In this document: positions 9,676 to 18,310 of the stretch, piece by piece
How positions within the stretch are numbered: position 1 is the first letter of the stretch
Layout: each line of letters opens with the position of its first letter
Source of the DNA: Erysipelotrichaceae bacterium
GTDB lineage: Bacteria; Bacillota_I; Bacilli_A; Erysipelotrichales; Erysipelotrichaceae
NCBI GenBank assembly: GCA_017432885.1
Contig: JAFRIE010000033.1
Span: 124,001 to 188,000 of the forward strand
Direction: 5' to 3'
Length of the DNA stretch: 64,000 nucleotides
Made by a program: the position numbers and the translations under genes
The notes under the pieces: generated by a model
The model's database searches: none
What the model was told of the DNA's origin: nothing
The model's input: the letters and a program-made list of their open reading frames with translations, nothing else

Positions 9676-10134
9676 ATGAAACAAGATTACGAAATGATGT
9701 CGAAACAGATCACTTCTCTGGCGGAAATATCCAACCGCTGTCTTCCTGTACTGGCCAATGCCAGTGCCATCCTGTATGATGCCCTTCCTGACCTCAACTG
9801 GGCAGGATTCTATCTGGTAGAAGAGGAACATCTGATCCTGGGACCTTTCCAGGGAAAGTTTGCCTGTGTCAGGATCGAAAAAGGAAAAGGAGTCTGCGGC
9901 ACAGCCTATGCGGCAGATCAGACCCAGGTAGTACCGGATGTTCATCAGTTCCCGGGACATATCGCCTGTGACAGCGCATCCAACTCCGAGATCGTCATTC
10001 CTTTGCATACGCAAGGAAAAGTAGTCGCCGTCATGGATATCGATTCTCCAATGTTCGACCGTTTCTCTGTGGAAGATGTAGAAGGCTTAAGCGATTTCGC
10101 TAGAACTCTGGAAGAGATCATCTGCTGGGAATAA
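9676..10134 (+). CDS. msrC: Free methionine-(R)-sulfoxide reductase (GAF domain)
   Basis: 152-residue single GAF domain with the three cysteines of the fRMsr family: C64 in FACVRI, C74 in GVCGTA and C98 in HIACDSASNSE, corresponding to Cys84/94/118 of E. coli MsrC. The enzyme reduces free methionine-R-sulfoxide with thioredoxin-type recycling in the cytosol. The gene starts at ATG 9676 after GAGGAAAAAG. It lies 12 bases ahead of the alpha/beta hydrolase gene and probably shares its transcript. Together with msrA it covers the S-protein and R-free pools. Confidence 0.9.
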   Translation: MKQDYEMMSKQITSLAEISNRCLPVLANASAILYDALPDLNWAGFYLVEEEHLILGPFQGKFACVRIEKGKGVCGTAYAADQTQVVPDVHQFPGHIACDSASNSEIVIPLHTQGKVVAVMDIDSPMFDRFSVEDVEGLSDFARTLEEIICWE

Positions 10135-10146
10135 AGGAGGATCCTT

Positions 10147-11025
10147 ATGTCGCTTCTAAGCATGTATATCCGTTACGACTTCGGTAAAGGCGACCGGAAA
10201 AGAGATGCCGGTCTTCAAACGCCGGATGATGTCAGACGTTTTGACGACATCGCCTACGGTCCAAACAAAAAGTATCAGCTGCTAGATGTCTACCGGCCAA
10301 AGGATGCAGAAGGAAAGCTCCCGGTCATCGTCTCCGTCCATGGCGGAGGATGGGTCTACGGCACCAAAGAGACCTACCAATTCTACTGCATGTCTCTGGC
10401 GCAAAGAGGTTTTGCGGTGGTCAACTATTCTTACCGACTGGCTCCGGAATACAAGTATCCCGCCCAGATCGAAGACACCAATATGGTCATCAGATGGATC
10501 CTGGACAACGGTGAGAGTTACGGTTTTGATTTAAACAACATCTTCGCTCTCGGCGATTCTGCCGGAGGACACCTGCTGTCCGTCTATACAGCCATGTTGA
10601 ATGACAGGGCCTATGCAATGCATTACAGGATCGATACGCCGGAAGATTTCCGATTCAATGCCATTGCGTTAAACTGCGGCGTCTATCATCAGGAATATAC
10701 CGGAAAAGGAATGACCATCCGGCTGCTCAACGATCTGCTGCCAAAAGGATGGACCAGGGAAGATCTGGAAATGCTGAACAGCGCCGATAAGATCAGCCCG
10801 GCTTATCCTCCGACATATGTCATGAGTGCCAACGGAGATTTCCTGAAGGACCAGGTCGATTTCATCGTACCGGAACTGAAGAAAAACGGGATCCCTCACG
10901 TCGTCAAGATCTACGGCGATACAGACAACGTACTGAGACACGTCTTTCATGTCAACATAAAACAGAAGGATGCCGCCGTATGCAACGATGAAGAATGTGC
11001 GTTCTTCCGGTCTTATCTGAAATAA
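10147..11025 (+). CDS. Alpha/beta hydrolase, HSL-type esterase
   Basis: 292 residues with the oxyanion-hole block H65-G-G-G-W69, the nucleophile elbow G136-D-S138-A-G-G and a C-terminal histidine in LRHVFH, as expected for hormone-sensitive-lipase-like carboxylesterases. The substrate is unknown. AAAGGAGGATCCTT precedes the ATG. It sits between the fRMsr and aldo/keto reductase genes with gaps of 12 and 13 bases, so the three are very likely one operon. It is a different subfamily from the second hydrolase at 16.6 kb. Confidence 0.88.
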   Translation: MSLLSMYIRYDFGKGDRKRDAGLQTPDDVRRFDDIAYGPNKKYQLLDVYRPKDAEGKLPVIVSVHGGGWVYGTKETYQFYCMSLAQRGFAVVNYSYRLAPEYKYPAQIEDTNMVIRWILDNGESYGFDLNNIFALGDSAGGHLLSVYTAMLNDRAYAMHYRIDTPEDFRFNAIALNCGVYHQEYTGKGMTIRLLNDLLPKGWTREDLEMLNSADKISPAYPPTYVMSANGDFLKDQVDFIVPELKKNGIPHVVKIYGDTDNVLRHVFHVNIKQKDAAVCNDEECAFFRSYLK

Positions 11026-11038
11026 AAGGAGAATAGAG

Positions 11039-12226
11039 ATGATTTACAGTGACTTTCACGGATTAAAACTATCCCGTCTGGGCTTCGGCTGTATGCGTTT
11101 TACGACCGATCCGAGCACCGGTGAAGTCGATCAGGACAAGGTCAATGCCATGTTCGATCTGGCAATCAAAAACGGCGTCAACTACTTCGATACGGCTTAT
11201 CCGTATCTTGGAGGAAAATCGGAAGGAGCCATGGCGGAAGCCCTAAGCAAGTATCCGCGTGATTCCTACTATCTGGCCGACAAGTTCCCGGGTCATTCCC
11301 TTCCGGGACCGGTAGATAACCTCGCTCTTTTCAACGTTTCTTTGAAGCGCTGCCGGACGGACTACTTCGATTTCTACCTTCTCCACAATATCACCGAATG
11401 GTCAGTCAAAATCTACGAGAGCGAAGAATATCACATCATTCCCGATGTTATAAAACTGAAAGAAGAAGGAAAGATCCGGCATCTCGGCTTTTCCTTCCAC
11501 GGCGGACCTCAGCTGCTGGAAGAATTCCTGAACCGGCACGAAGGCATCTTCGAATTCGTTCAGATCCAGTGTAACTATCTGGACTGGACTCTGCAGGACG
11601 CCAGAAAGAAATACGATATCATCACTTCCCACGGTCTGGGCGTCTGGGTCATGGAACCGTGCAGAGGCGGAAAACTGGCGGTCCTTTCGGAAGAAAACTC
11701 CGGAAAACTGAAAACTCTTGATCCGAATGCCAGCGACGCATCCTACGCTTTCCGCTACCTTCAGGATCTCGACAACATCAAAGTCATTCTCTCGGGTATG
11801 AATGAAGTAACGCAGGTCGAAGACAACCTAGACACTTTCAAGGAACACCGACCTCTATCAGATCAGGAAAGAGATACACTCTACGAGATCGCCGAATCCC
11901 TGAAGAAAGGCGTACCTTGTACCGGATGTAGATACTGCTGTGAAGGATGTCCGATGGAACTGAATATCCCGTATCTGCTGGAATGTTACAACGACTACAA
12001 GTATGCCTCAGCCCTGACTCCTTCCATGCGGCTGGATGCTTTGGAAGAAGACAAGAAGCCTTCCGCCTGTATCGGATGCGGCCAGTGTTCCCACGCCTGC
12101 CCGCAGCACATCGATGTGCCTGCCGCTCTGGCGGAACTCGCGGAACTTTACCGCAGCGGACCGAAGTGGTCGGAAATGGTAAAGGGCCGTCATGAAGCGA
12201 TCATCAAAGATTTGAAAGACAGATGA
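11039..12226 (+). CDS. Aldo/keto reductase with C-terminal 4Fe-4S domain
   Basis: 395 residues. The TIM-barrel part has the AKR tetrad D51, Y56, K82 and H116 (FDTAYPY, LADKF, YLLHN). From about residue 294 a bacterial ferredoxin-like tail follows, with two cysteine clusters, C-T-G-C-x2-C-C-x2-C-P and C-I-G-C-x2-C-x3-C-P. This places it in the iron-sulfur aldo/keto reductase group common in anaerobes, whose physiological substrates are mostly unknown. It follows the esterase gene closely (GGAG seven bases before the ATG). A thioesterase remnant begins three bases after its stop. Confidence 0.92.
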   Translation: MIYSDFHGLKLSRLGFGCMRFTTDPSTGEVDQDKVNAMFDLAIKNGVNYFDTAYPYLGGKSEGAMAEALSKYPRDSYYLADKFPGHSLPGPVDNLALFNVSLKRCRTDYFDFYLLHNITEWSVKIYESEEYHIIPDVIKLKEEGKIRHLGFSFHGGPQLLEEFLNRHEGIFEFVQIQCNYLDWTLQDARKKYDIITSHGLGVWVMEPCRGGKLAVLSEENSGKLKTLDPNASDASYAFRYLQDLDNIKVILSGMNEVTQVEDNLDTFKEHRPLSDQERDTLYEIAESLKKGVPCTGCRYCCEGCPMELNIPYLLECYNDYKYASALTPSMRLDALEEDKKPSACIGCGQCSHACPQHIDVPAALAELAELYRSGPKWSEMVKGRHEAIIKDLKDR

Positions 12227-12228
12227 TT

Positions 12229-12548
12229 ATGGAAAGAATATTCGCATCTCTTTTTGACAGGGGCATGAACTTCCCGGCTTTGTCTACGGGGGCTATCTCT
12301 ACACGCTATGCGATTCTGCCGCCGGACTTCTGGGTTATTCCCTGGGCGACTACATCGTCACCCAGCAGGCCAGCATTTCCTACACCTCCTCTGCCGCTTT
12401 AAAAGATACCCTGACCGTTACCGGCGAATGCATCCACAACGGAAAGACTACAAAAGTCGCAGAGATCAGCGTGAAAAACCAGAACGACAGACTCATATGC
12501 AAGGCCGTTTTTACTCTATTCTCCATCCGCAAAACAAATGATCAATAA
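12229..12548 (+). pseudogene. Remnant of PaaI-family thioesterase
   Basis: An open stretch in one frame (12258-12548, stop TAA at 12546) encodes the second two-thirds of a hotdog thioesterase: GFVYGGYLYTLCDSAAG, then QASISYT and a 'L.V.G.....GK.T...EI.V.N' strand pattern. The normal N-terminal 30-40 residues are missing. A plausible original ATG at 12229, three bases after the aldo/keto reductase stop, is in a different frame, and the intact frame has a TGA at 12255-12257. The simplest reading is an internal deletion plus frameshift of a formerly cotranscribed thioesterase gene. Confidence 0.7.
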
Positions 12549-12590
12549 ACGTTTGTTGTGCTACAATGATTCTGTAGTGAGGTAACAAAA

Positions 12591-13010
12591 ATGAAACTAT
12601 TAAAAAACCTATTCAGTTCTATAGCCCTTCTTCTGGTAACAGGAGGGGCCTGTGTCCTGGCATGGCAATATTTCCGCAATAAACAGCTCTTTGTCGTACT
12701 GCTTTCCAATTCCATCGTCAAAGGTTCTATGCGTGTTCTGCAGACCATGGGTCTGGCTGTCATTGCCATCATCGTCGGACTGATCTTCTTCGTTATTTCC
12801 TTGAAAATCGGCGGTGTCGTCAGAAGGAATGAAAGAGAAAAAAGAGAAGCGCTTCGTGAGCAGCAAAGAGAGGCCGACGAACTGAAACGCCAGCTGAGAA
12901 AAGAAGCCGAGGACGCCAAGGCTGAAGCGGAAGAAGCCAGAGCCGAAACCGAAAGGATCCGTCTCTCTTTCAAGAAAGAAGAAACAGAAGAGGAAAAGAA
13001 AGAAGACTGA
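12591..13010 (+). CDS. Two-helix membrane protein with charged coiled-coil tail
   Basis: 139 residues. Two membrane helices (about 8-25 and 52-72) are followed from residue 78 by a cytoplasmic, almost purely Glu/Lys/Arg/Ala segment with a heptad-like pattern (REALREQQREADELKRQL and onward) that should form a single helix or coiled coil. I do not recognise a named family. The start is preceded by GTGAGG, with a possible -10 TACAAT at 12562. It stands alone between the thioesterase remnant and a terminator. Confidence 0.75.
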   Translation: MKLLKNLFSSIALLLVTGGACVLAWQYFRNKQLFVVLLSNSIVKGSMRVLQTMGLAVIAIIVGLIFFVISLKIGGVVRRNEREKREALREQQREADELKRQLRKEAEDAKAEAEEARAETERIRLSFKKEETEEEKKED

Positions 13011-13030
13011 TTCTCAAAACAAAAAAGAAG

Positions 13031-13055
13031 AAAGGAGCGTAAACTCCTTTTTCTT
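13031..13055 (+). terminator. Intrinsic terminator
   Basis: Stem AAAGGAG/CTCCTTT with a six-base loop followed by a T-run, extended by A-T pairs outside. It separates the coiled-coil membrane protein gene from the GH2 gene. Confidence 0.75.
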
Positions 13056-13097
13056 ATGCATGATAGAATGAGAGAGAGAAACATACGGAGAACGAAC

Positions 13098-15425
13098 ATG
13101 ATAAGTCTGAACGATAAATGGTTATTCACAGAAAACTGGAACGAAGATTTTCTCAACGGAAAAGACAGGAATGTTGTAGAGGTACGTATTCCGCACACCG
13201 TAAAGATGCTTCCGCTGCATTATGCGGACGACAAGGACTACCAGATGATCAGCGGCTACCGGAAAAAGATCCGGATCCCGAAGGAAGCCAAAGATAAGCG
13301 GATCTTCCTGCAGTTTGATGCCGCGGGACACATCGCCACAGTCTACGTCAACGGGAAAGAACTCTGCACCCATATGGGAGGCTATACGGCTTTCCGGGTT
13401 GAGATCACCGACGAAGTGAAAGCGGGAAAACAAGCCGATATTTGCGTAAAACTGGATTCCACCGAAAACAAGACAGTCCCTCCTTTCGGCTACGTCATCG
13501 ACTACCTCACCTACGGCGGGATCTACCGTCCGGTATGGCTGGACATTCAGGAGAAAGAATACCTCTCCGATGTCTTTGTCACGACACCGGAAACCGACAG
13601 GGTACATCTGCAGATCAGCGTAGACGGAAATCCGAAACAGAAAAAGACCGTAACGGTTAAGACCCCGGACGGTCAGGTATTGTATCAAACCGAAACGAAA
13701 GAAAACGAACTGGAATTTCAGGTCAAAGATGTCAGGAAATGGGATGTCGATGATCCGAATCTCTACCTTTGTGAAGTGGCTTTAGATAACGGTTCCCGGA
13801 AAGAAGTACGCTTCGGCTTCCGGACCATCGCCTTCCAGAAAGACGGTTTCTATCTCAACGGCAACCGTCTGGTCATGCGGGGTCTGGACAGACACCAGTG
13901 CTATCCGTATGTCGGCTATGCCGTAAGTGATTCGCTGCAGAGAGAAGATGCCAGGATCCTCAAGGAGGAACTCTGCTGCAATTCCGTGCGTACCTCCCAC
14001 TATCCGCAGTCCCAGGCCTTTATCGACGCCTGCGACGAACTGGGTCTTCTGGTCTTTACCGAGATCCCGGGCTGGCAGCATGTGGGTGACGAAGCCTGGA
14101 AAGACATCGCCTGCAAACATGTCGAAGAAATGGTTCTGCAGTACCGCAACCATCCTTCCATTGTCCTCTGGGGCGTGCGGATCAATGAATCCCAGGATGA
14201 TGACGCCTTTTACACCAGAACCAACGCGATCGCCCACAGACTCGATCCGAGCCGTCCGACTTCGGGTGTACGCTATCTGCTGAAATCCTCTCTGCTGGAA
14301 GACGTCTACGCCTACAACGACTTCTCCCATACCGGAAACAATCCAGGTGCCCGGAAGAAAAAGGATGTCACCACCGACATGAATAAGGCTCTTCTGATCT
14401 CCGAAGCCAACGGACACATGTTCCCGACGAAGGCTTTCGATAAATGGTCTCTGCGACAGGATCACGCCCTGAGACATGCGACCGTCATGAATGCCGCACT
14501 GGGTTCCGGGGAACATGCCGGTGTCTTCCAGTGGTGCATGTTCGACTATGCGACCCACAAGGACTTCGGCAGCGGCGACCGCATCTGCTACCACGGTGTC
14601 ATGGATGCCTTCCGCAACCCGAAACTGGCTTCCTATGTCTATGCGATACAGGGAGACAAGAAAGACGTGCTGGAAGTCTCCTCCACCATGGACATCGGCG
14701 ATTATCCGGGCGGAACAGTCGGCGATTTCTACGTCTTTTCCAACGCCGACAGCGTATGTCTGTACAAGAACGATGTCTTCGTCAAGGAGTATCAAAACAG
14801 CCGTTATACGGCCTTAAATCACGGTCCTATGCGTATCGACGATACGATCGGCGAACTTTTGATCCACAACGAAGGCTTCGACAAGAAAAAAGCCAAAGAC
14901 ATTCACGATGCCCTACAGATCCTGAAGAAATACGGAACCGAACACTTCCCTCCGGCACAGGCAGTGAAACTGGCCGCGACCATCAGGAGATACAAAGTGT
15001 CCGATGAAGAAGCCAACCGTCTCTACGGCAAGTATGTCGGCAACTGGGGCGGAGAGGCGACGGTATGGCGCTTTGATGCGATCAAGGGGGATGAAATCGT
15101 CAAGACAAGAAGACTCTGTCCGAGTGCCGATCTGCATCTTGAGGTCCGAAACAGCTCCGGTGTTTTGAAAGAAGGCGATACTTACGACATGGCCGCCATC
15201 CGTATCCGGGTCGTGGATGCCAACGGAAACATCGCACCGTATGCCCAGCTTCCTGTACAGTACAGGACGGAAGGCGTTATTGAGATCGTAGGACCTGACG
15301 TCTCTACGGCCGAAGGCGGAATGACCGGAACCTATGTCAAAACGACAGGAAAGACTGGGAAGGGAAAACTGACGATCCACGCTGACGGACTGGAAGATGT
15401 CGTGATCGATTACACGGTGCAATAG
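13098..15425 (+). CDS. Glycoside hydrolase family 2 (beta-galactosidase/glucuronidase type)
   Basis: 775 residues from the ATG at 13098 (MISLNDKW), preceded by GGAGAACGAAC; an in-frame ATG 14 codons upstream lacks a good site. The order is jelly-roll sugar-binding domain, immunoglobulin-like domain, TIM barrel and a C-terminal beta domain. The barrel carries CNSVRTSHYPQS, the acid/base E364 in VRINES and the nucleophile E436 in ISEANGH. There is no signal peptide, so it hydrolyses imported beta-glycosides in the cytoplasm; the exact sugar is not readable. The ADP-ribosyltransferase-like gene begins one base after its stop. Confidence 0.9.
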   Translation: MISLNDKWLFTENWNEDFLNGKDRNVVEVRIPHTVKMLPLHYADDKDYQMISGYRKKIRIPKEAKDKRIFLQFDAAGHIATVYVNGKELCTHMGGYTAFRVEITDEVKAGKQADICVKLDSTENKTVPPFGYVIDYLTYGGIYRPVWLDIQEKEYLSDVFVTTPETDRVHLQISVDGNPKQKKTVTVKTPDGQVLYQTETKENELEFQVKDVRKWDVDDPNLYLCEVALDNGSRKEVRFGFRTIAFQKDGFYLNGNRLVMRGLDRHQCYPYVGYAVSDSLQREDARILKEELCCNSVRTSHYPQSQAFIDACDELGLLVFTEIPGWQHVGDEAWKDIACKHVEEMVLQYRNHPSIVLWGVRINESQDDDAFYTRTNAIAHRLDPSRPTSGVRYLLKSSLLEDVYAYNDFSHTGNNPGARKKKDVTTDMNKALLISEANGHMFPTKAFDKWSLRQDHALRHATVMNAALGSGEHAGVFQWCMFDYATHKDFGSGDRICYHGVMDAFRNPKLASYVYAIQGDKKDVLEVSSTMDIGDYPGGTVGDFYVFSNADSVCLYKNDVFVKEYQNSRYTALNHGPMRIDDTIGELLIHNEGFDKKKAKDIHDALQILKKYGTEHFPPAQAVKLAATIRRYKVSDEEANRLYGKYVGNWGGEATVWRFDAIKGDEIVKTRRLCPSADLHLEVRNSSGVLKEGDTYDMAAIRIRVVDANGNIAPYAQLPVQYRTEGVIEIVGPDVSTAEGGMTGTYVKTTGKTGKGKLTIHADGLEDVVIDYTVQ

Positions 15426-15426
15426 A

Positions 15427-16179
15427 ATGAACGAGAAACAGCTCAAAGCGATACGCTTTTACGAAGGAGACGTCTTTGGGGAAGATCCCTTCTGGTCCGA
15501 TCCCAAAGCCTACGTCACCATCAATTCCCTCTTCTTTGACGGAATAGAAACGGAAAGAAGAAGAGCGAAGGAGAAGAAATATCTCAACCCCGAGATCATC
15601 AAAGATCCGGTGAGACTCTATGCCCTTCTGAAGGATCTTTTAAGCGCCTTTCAGGAATCGGGGGAAGAAAGAACGACCTACCGGGTAGAGCGTTACGAAG
15701 ACTATCTGGAAATGAAGAAAAAGGGTCAGACCCTATCTTTTACTTCGACTTCCAAAGACGGTTTCCTGAAGGAATACGGAGACAGGATCGGGATCGCTCT
15801 GCTGGTCTTTCATATCCCCGCAGGAGGCCTTTGTCTGCCTTTTCAGGAGGTTTTGAAGGAAGGATATCTAAAAGTACAGGAGAACGAGATCCTGCTTCCG
15901 CCGGGGCTTTCTCTGGAGCTAAAAGAGATCCCTCTACAGGAAGAAGACCTGGAAATCAGGGATGCTTTGGGGAATCCCCCGACCGTGAAGTGTGAAGTCT
16001 TTGTCAGGGATAAAAGCACAAGCCGGAACAGAGATCTTTCCCTGCCGATCTGCAGTACGAAAGGACCGGAAAGCGGGATGAGAGTATACGAAGCCCTGAA
16101 TGAAGGAAAAGAACCCAAAGCGGAAGACGTAGAGATCTATACGGAATGGAAAAGAAGTTTTATTGAAAAGCTTCTGTAA
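15427..16179 (+). CDS. Putative mono-ADP-ribosyltransferase (R-S-E class)
   Basis: 250 residues without a signal peptide. The central part shows the three blocks of arginine-type ADP-ribosyltransferase folds: R86 in TTYRVERY, the S107-T108-S109 motif in LSFTSTSKD after a short strand, and E152-x-E154 in QENEILLPPG, followed by the usual beta strand. In known families the Arg and STS position NAD and the last Glu is catalytic, with an E/Q-x-E pair marking arginine-modifying enzymes. The target is unknown. It starts one base after the GH2 stop with no evident ribosome binding site of its own, suggesting translational coupling. Erasers of the same modification (macrodomain, ADP-ribosylglycohydrolase) lie at 22.6-24.7 kb. 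Confidence 0.72.
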   Translation: MNEKQLKAIRFYEGDVFGEDPFWSDPKAYVTINSLFFDGIETERRRAKEKKYLNPEIIKDPVRLYALLKDLLSAFQESGEERTTYRVERYEDYLEMKKKGQTLSFTSTSKDGFLKEYGDRIGIALLVFHIPAGGLCLPFQEVLKEGYLKVQENEILLPPGLSLELKEIPLQEEDLEIRDALGNPPTVKCEVFVRDKSTSRNRDLSLPICSTKGPESGMRVYEALNEGKEPKAEDVEIYTEWKRSFIEKLL

Positions 16180-16191
16180 ACAGAAACGATA

Positions 16192-16587
16192 GTGCATAGG
16201 AAATATAAACATACCGACCGTCCGGGTTTCTGGATCGGCTTCATCGACTTCTTTACGGCAGGGATCTTCCTGCTTTTCTACATGAAACGTTCCGGACTGC
16301 AGAAGGAACTGGAAGAAATCCTCGGCCATGAGCTGCAGGACTACTGGAAAGCCTATCTGCTGGGCATTCCGAATCTGTTTCTTTATACCCTGGTCTGGAT
16401 GGCGAGAATCGCCGAAGAACTGAAAGACAAGGCGATCAAGCTGGGGATCGAAGGACCCTACACTTCCTTCCGGCACATGTTCGGATGGAACACCTTGGGA
16501 CTGCTTCTGTTTGGACCGGCTGTTGCGACACAAAGATTTTTTGATACACTGAATAAGGTCGAAAGAAAACTGAACGGGGAGAGATAG
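16192..16587 (+). CDS. Small membrane protein, DUF4234-like
   Basis: 131 residues, probably initiated at GTG 16192. It has a hydrophobic pair of helices near the N-terminus (FWIGFIDFFTAGIFLLFYM) and further hydrophobic segments around residues 60-75 and 100-118, with a charged 'LQKELEEILGHEL' helix between. The pattern recalls DUF4234 proteins, whose function is not known. It is the third gene of the GH2 transcript, 12 bases downstream of the ADP-ribosyltransferase-like gene and three bases upstream of the second esterase. Confidence 0.6.
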   Translation: MHRKYKHTDRPGFWIGFIDFFTAGIFLLFYMKRSGLQKELEEILGHELQDYWKAYLLGIPNLFLYTLVWMARIAEELKDKAIKLGIEGPYTSFRHMFGWNTLGLLLFGPAVATQRFFDTLNKVERKLNGER

Positions 16588-16590
16588 AAG

Positions 16591-17487
16591 ATGGAGAGAT
16601 CGAAACAGGCGGCGATCTGCGAGAGGATCGCAAGAAAGGCGGTGGTGCCGAAGGGAAAGACGATGAGCGATGTCATCCTGGCTTTCCGCCGCGCCAAAGG
16701 AAAGAAGCAGTACAGACTTCCTTTACTGGTAAAAATCAGGGACAAAGGCAAGATCGACGATGTCTCTTCCGACATGCGTCTTTTCTACATGAACGTGGAA
16801 AGTGAAAGCGACCGGCTGATCATCTACCTGCACGGAGGGGCATACGTCGAAGAGATGCTGCCGTTCCACTGGCTGATGCTGGACAAGATCACTTCCAGAG
16901 TTGATTCCACCTTCATCATTCCCGACTATCCTCTGGCTCCCTATTCCGATTTCCGGGAATGCTACGAGAAGATGCGGGTCTTCTACGAGAAGGTGCTGAA
17001 GTACTATCCGGACAAAAAGATCCTCTTCATGGGCGATTCGGCCGGAGGCGGACTGGCGCTCGGACTGAACATGTATTTTCATAGACTGGGCTTAAGAACG
17101 GCCGATAAGCTGATCCTGATGTCTCCCTGGGTGGATCTGATCATGGACAATCCGGAAATAAAGAAATACCAAAAGGTCGATCCGACCCTGAAGTATGATG
17201 ATCTCAGCGTAGAGGCCTTCTATTGGGCGAATGGGGAAGATCTGCATGATTACCGTCTGTCGCCGATCTACGGAGACATGGAAGGCCTGAAGGACGTGAC
17301 TCTGTTTACCGGGACCCACGAGTTCTTCTATCCGGATATCGTGAAATTTGTGAAGATCCTGGAAGACAAAGGGATCCGAACCAGACTCTATGTCGGGGAA
17401 GGACTTAACCACGTCTATCCCGCTTTTCCGATCCCGGAGGCCGAAAAGGCCATCGAGACCATGTGCGATATTATCAAAGAAGAATAA
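16591..17487 (+). CDS. Alpha/beta hydrolase, steryl-acetyl-hydrolase type
   Basis: 298 residues with the HSL-family oxyanion block YLHGGAY, the nucleophile motif FMGDSAGGGLALG and a late histidine in LNHVYP. The downstream Asp (in TGTHEF...PD) is in the usual place. Substrate unknown; enzymes of this type deacetylate small esters or drugs. GGGGAGAGATAGAAG precedes the ATG. It is the last gene of the GH2 operon and is followed by a strong terminator. Confidence 0.87.
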   Translation: MERSKQAAICERIARKAVVPKGKTMSDVILAFRRAKGKKQYRLPLLVKIRDKGKIDDVSSDMRLFYMNVESESDRLIIYLHGGAYVEEMLPFHWLMLDKITSRVDSTFIIPDYPLAPYSDFRECYEKMRVFYEKVLKYYPDKKILFMGDSAGGGLALGLNMYFHRLGLRTADKLILMSPWVDLIMDNPEIKKYQKVDPTLKYDDLSVEAFYWANGEDLHDYRLSPIYGDMEGLKDVTLFTGTHEFFYPDIVKFVKILEDKGIRTRLYVGEGLNHVYPAFPIPEAEKAIETMCDIIKEE

Positions 17488-17488
17488 A

Positions 17489-17515
17489 AAAACTGCCTAA
17501 GAGGCAGTTTTGTTT
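17489..17515. terminator. Bidirectional intrinsic terminator
   Basis: Stem AACTGCCT/AGGCAGTT (17491-17509, three-base loop) flanked by A and T runs, between the convergent esterase gene and the Asp/Tyr-tail gene. Confidence 0.85.
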
Positions 17516-18304
17516 TTACCAGTCTGAATCCCAGTCGGATCCGCCGGAATCCCAGGAATCCCAGTCGTCATCGTCGTCCCAGCCGGAATCATAGTCGTCG
17601 TAGTCATAGTCATCATCGTCGTAGTCGCTGCTGCTGTAACTGCTGCTGCCGGAGTAGTAGTGTGAATCGTAGAAGTCCGTGTAGCTGTCGTTGTAGTAGT
17701 AGTCGTCGTAATAGGTATAGTCGTCGTAATAGTCGTCGTAGAACGTATCGTACGGACCGTAGTAGTACCAGTCGTCGTTGTCGTAGTAGTAGACGTCATG
17801 ACCCTGGGTGTAGTAGGTTCCGGAAGGCGTGACGTAGTAGCCGTCATTCTTATGCAGGCGGCGCTGGTAGGATACGACGCCAAAGATCAGACCGGTCGTG
17901 ACCAGGAACGATCCAAGTATCCCGATCAGGGCTACCTTCAGTGTGCTGTGTTTTCGGCCGCGGCTGTCGGTATAGTAGGACCTTGTCCTCTCCGGCTGTA
18001 TGAGCTTTCTGGCGAAGAGCGGACGCTTTCTCACTTCTTCCAGGAACTTCTGGTAGTATTCGCTGACCGCGATCTTTTCGTTCGGTCCCTTGTAACGTAA
18101 AGCCCTGGTTCCATCGGCTTTCATCTTGTATACGACATAGTCGCCGAAATCATCCTGGTAGATGACAAAAGCCTTGGGATCCGTATAGTCGTCCCCGATG
18201 AAGAATCGCGTCTTTTCGGAATCGATATGGAACTCCTCAAAAATATTCTTCAGTTCTTCATAGCTTTCTACCCGGTCGGGCAGATATTTCTTCTCATTTT
18301 CCAT
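17516..18304 (-). CDS. Membrane protein with Asp/Tyr/Trp-rich tail (paralogue 1)
   Basis: 262 residues from the ATG at 18304 (MENEKKYLP). An N-terminal domain of about 110 residues, rich in IGDDYTDPKAFVIYQDDFG-type strands, precedes a membrane helix (about residues 122-145), a 'YYVTP.G.YY.QG.DVYYY' linker and a tail made almost entirely of Asp, Tyr, Ser, Gly and Trp, ending SGGSDWDSDW. A closely similar paralogue lies 0.7 kb away on the same strand. I do not recognise the family. The start has no ribosome binding site but a TATAAT exactly six bases upstream, suggesting a leaderless message. An in-frame ATG nine codons upstream is the alternative. Confidence 0.75.
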   Translation of the reverse strand: MENEKKYLPDRVESYEELKNIFEEFHIDSEKTRFFIGDDYTDPKAFVIYQDDFGDYVVYKMKADGTRALRYKGPNEKIAVSEYYQKFLEEVRKRPLFARKLIQPERTRSYYTDSRGRKHSTLKVALIGILGSFLVTTGLIFGVVSYQRRLHKNDGYYVTPSGTYYTQGHDVYYYDNDDWYYYGPYDTFYDDYYDDYTYYDDYYYNDSYTDFYDSHYYSGSSSYSSSDYDDDDYDYDDYDSGWDDDDDWDSWDSGGSDWDSDW

Positions 18305-18310
18305 AATTCC

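Noticed and set aside
13056-13097. N-terminal extension of the GH2 protein from ATG 13056
   Set aside because: The extension (HDRMRERNIRRTN) is basic and unlike the family; a ribosome binding site supports 13098.
17497-17883. Long Thr-rich open frame on the minus strand in the tail region (and a similar one at 18929-19300)
   Set aside because: It is a shifted frame of the Asp/Tyr-codon repeats of the paralogue genes; no start signal, and the other frame gives a membrane protein with a conserved domain.
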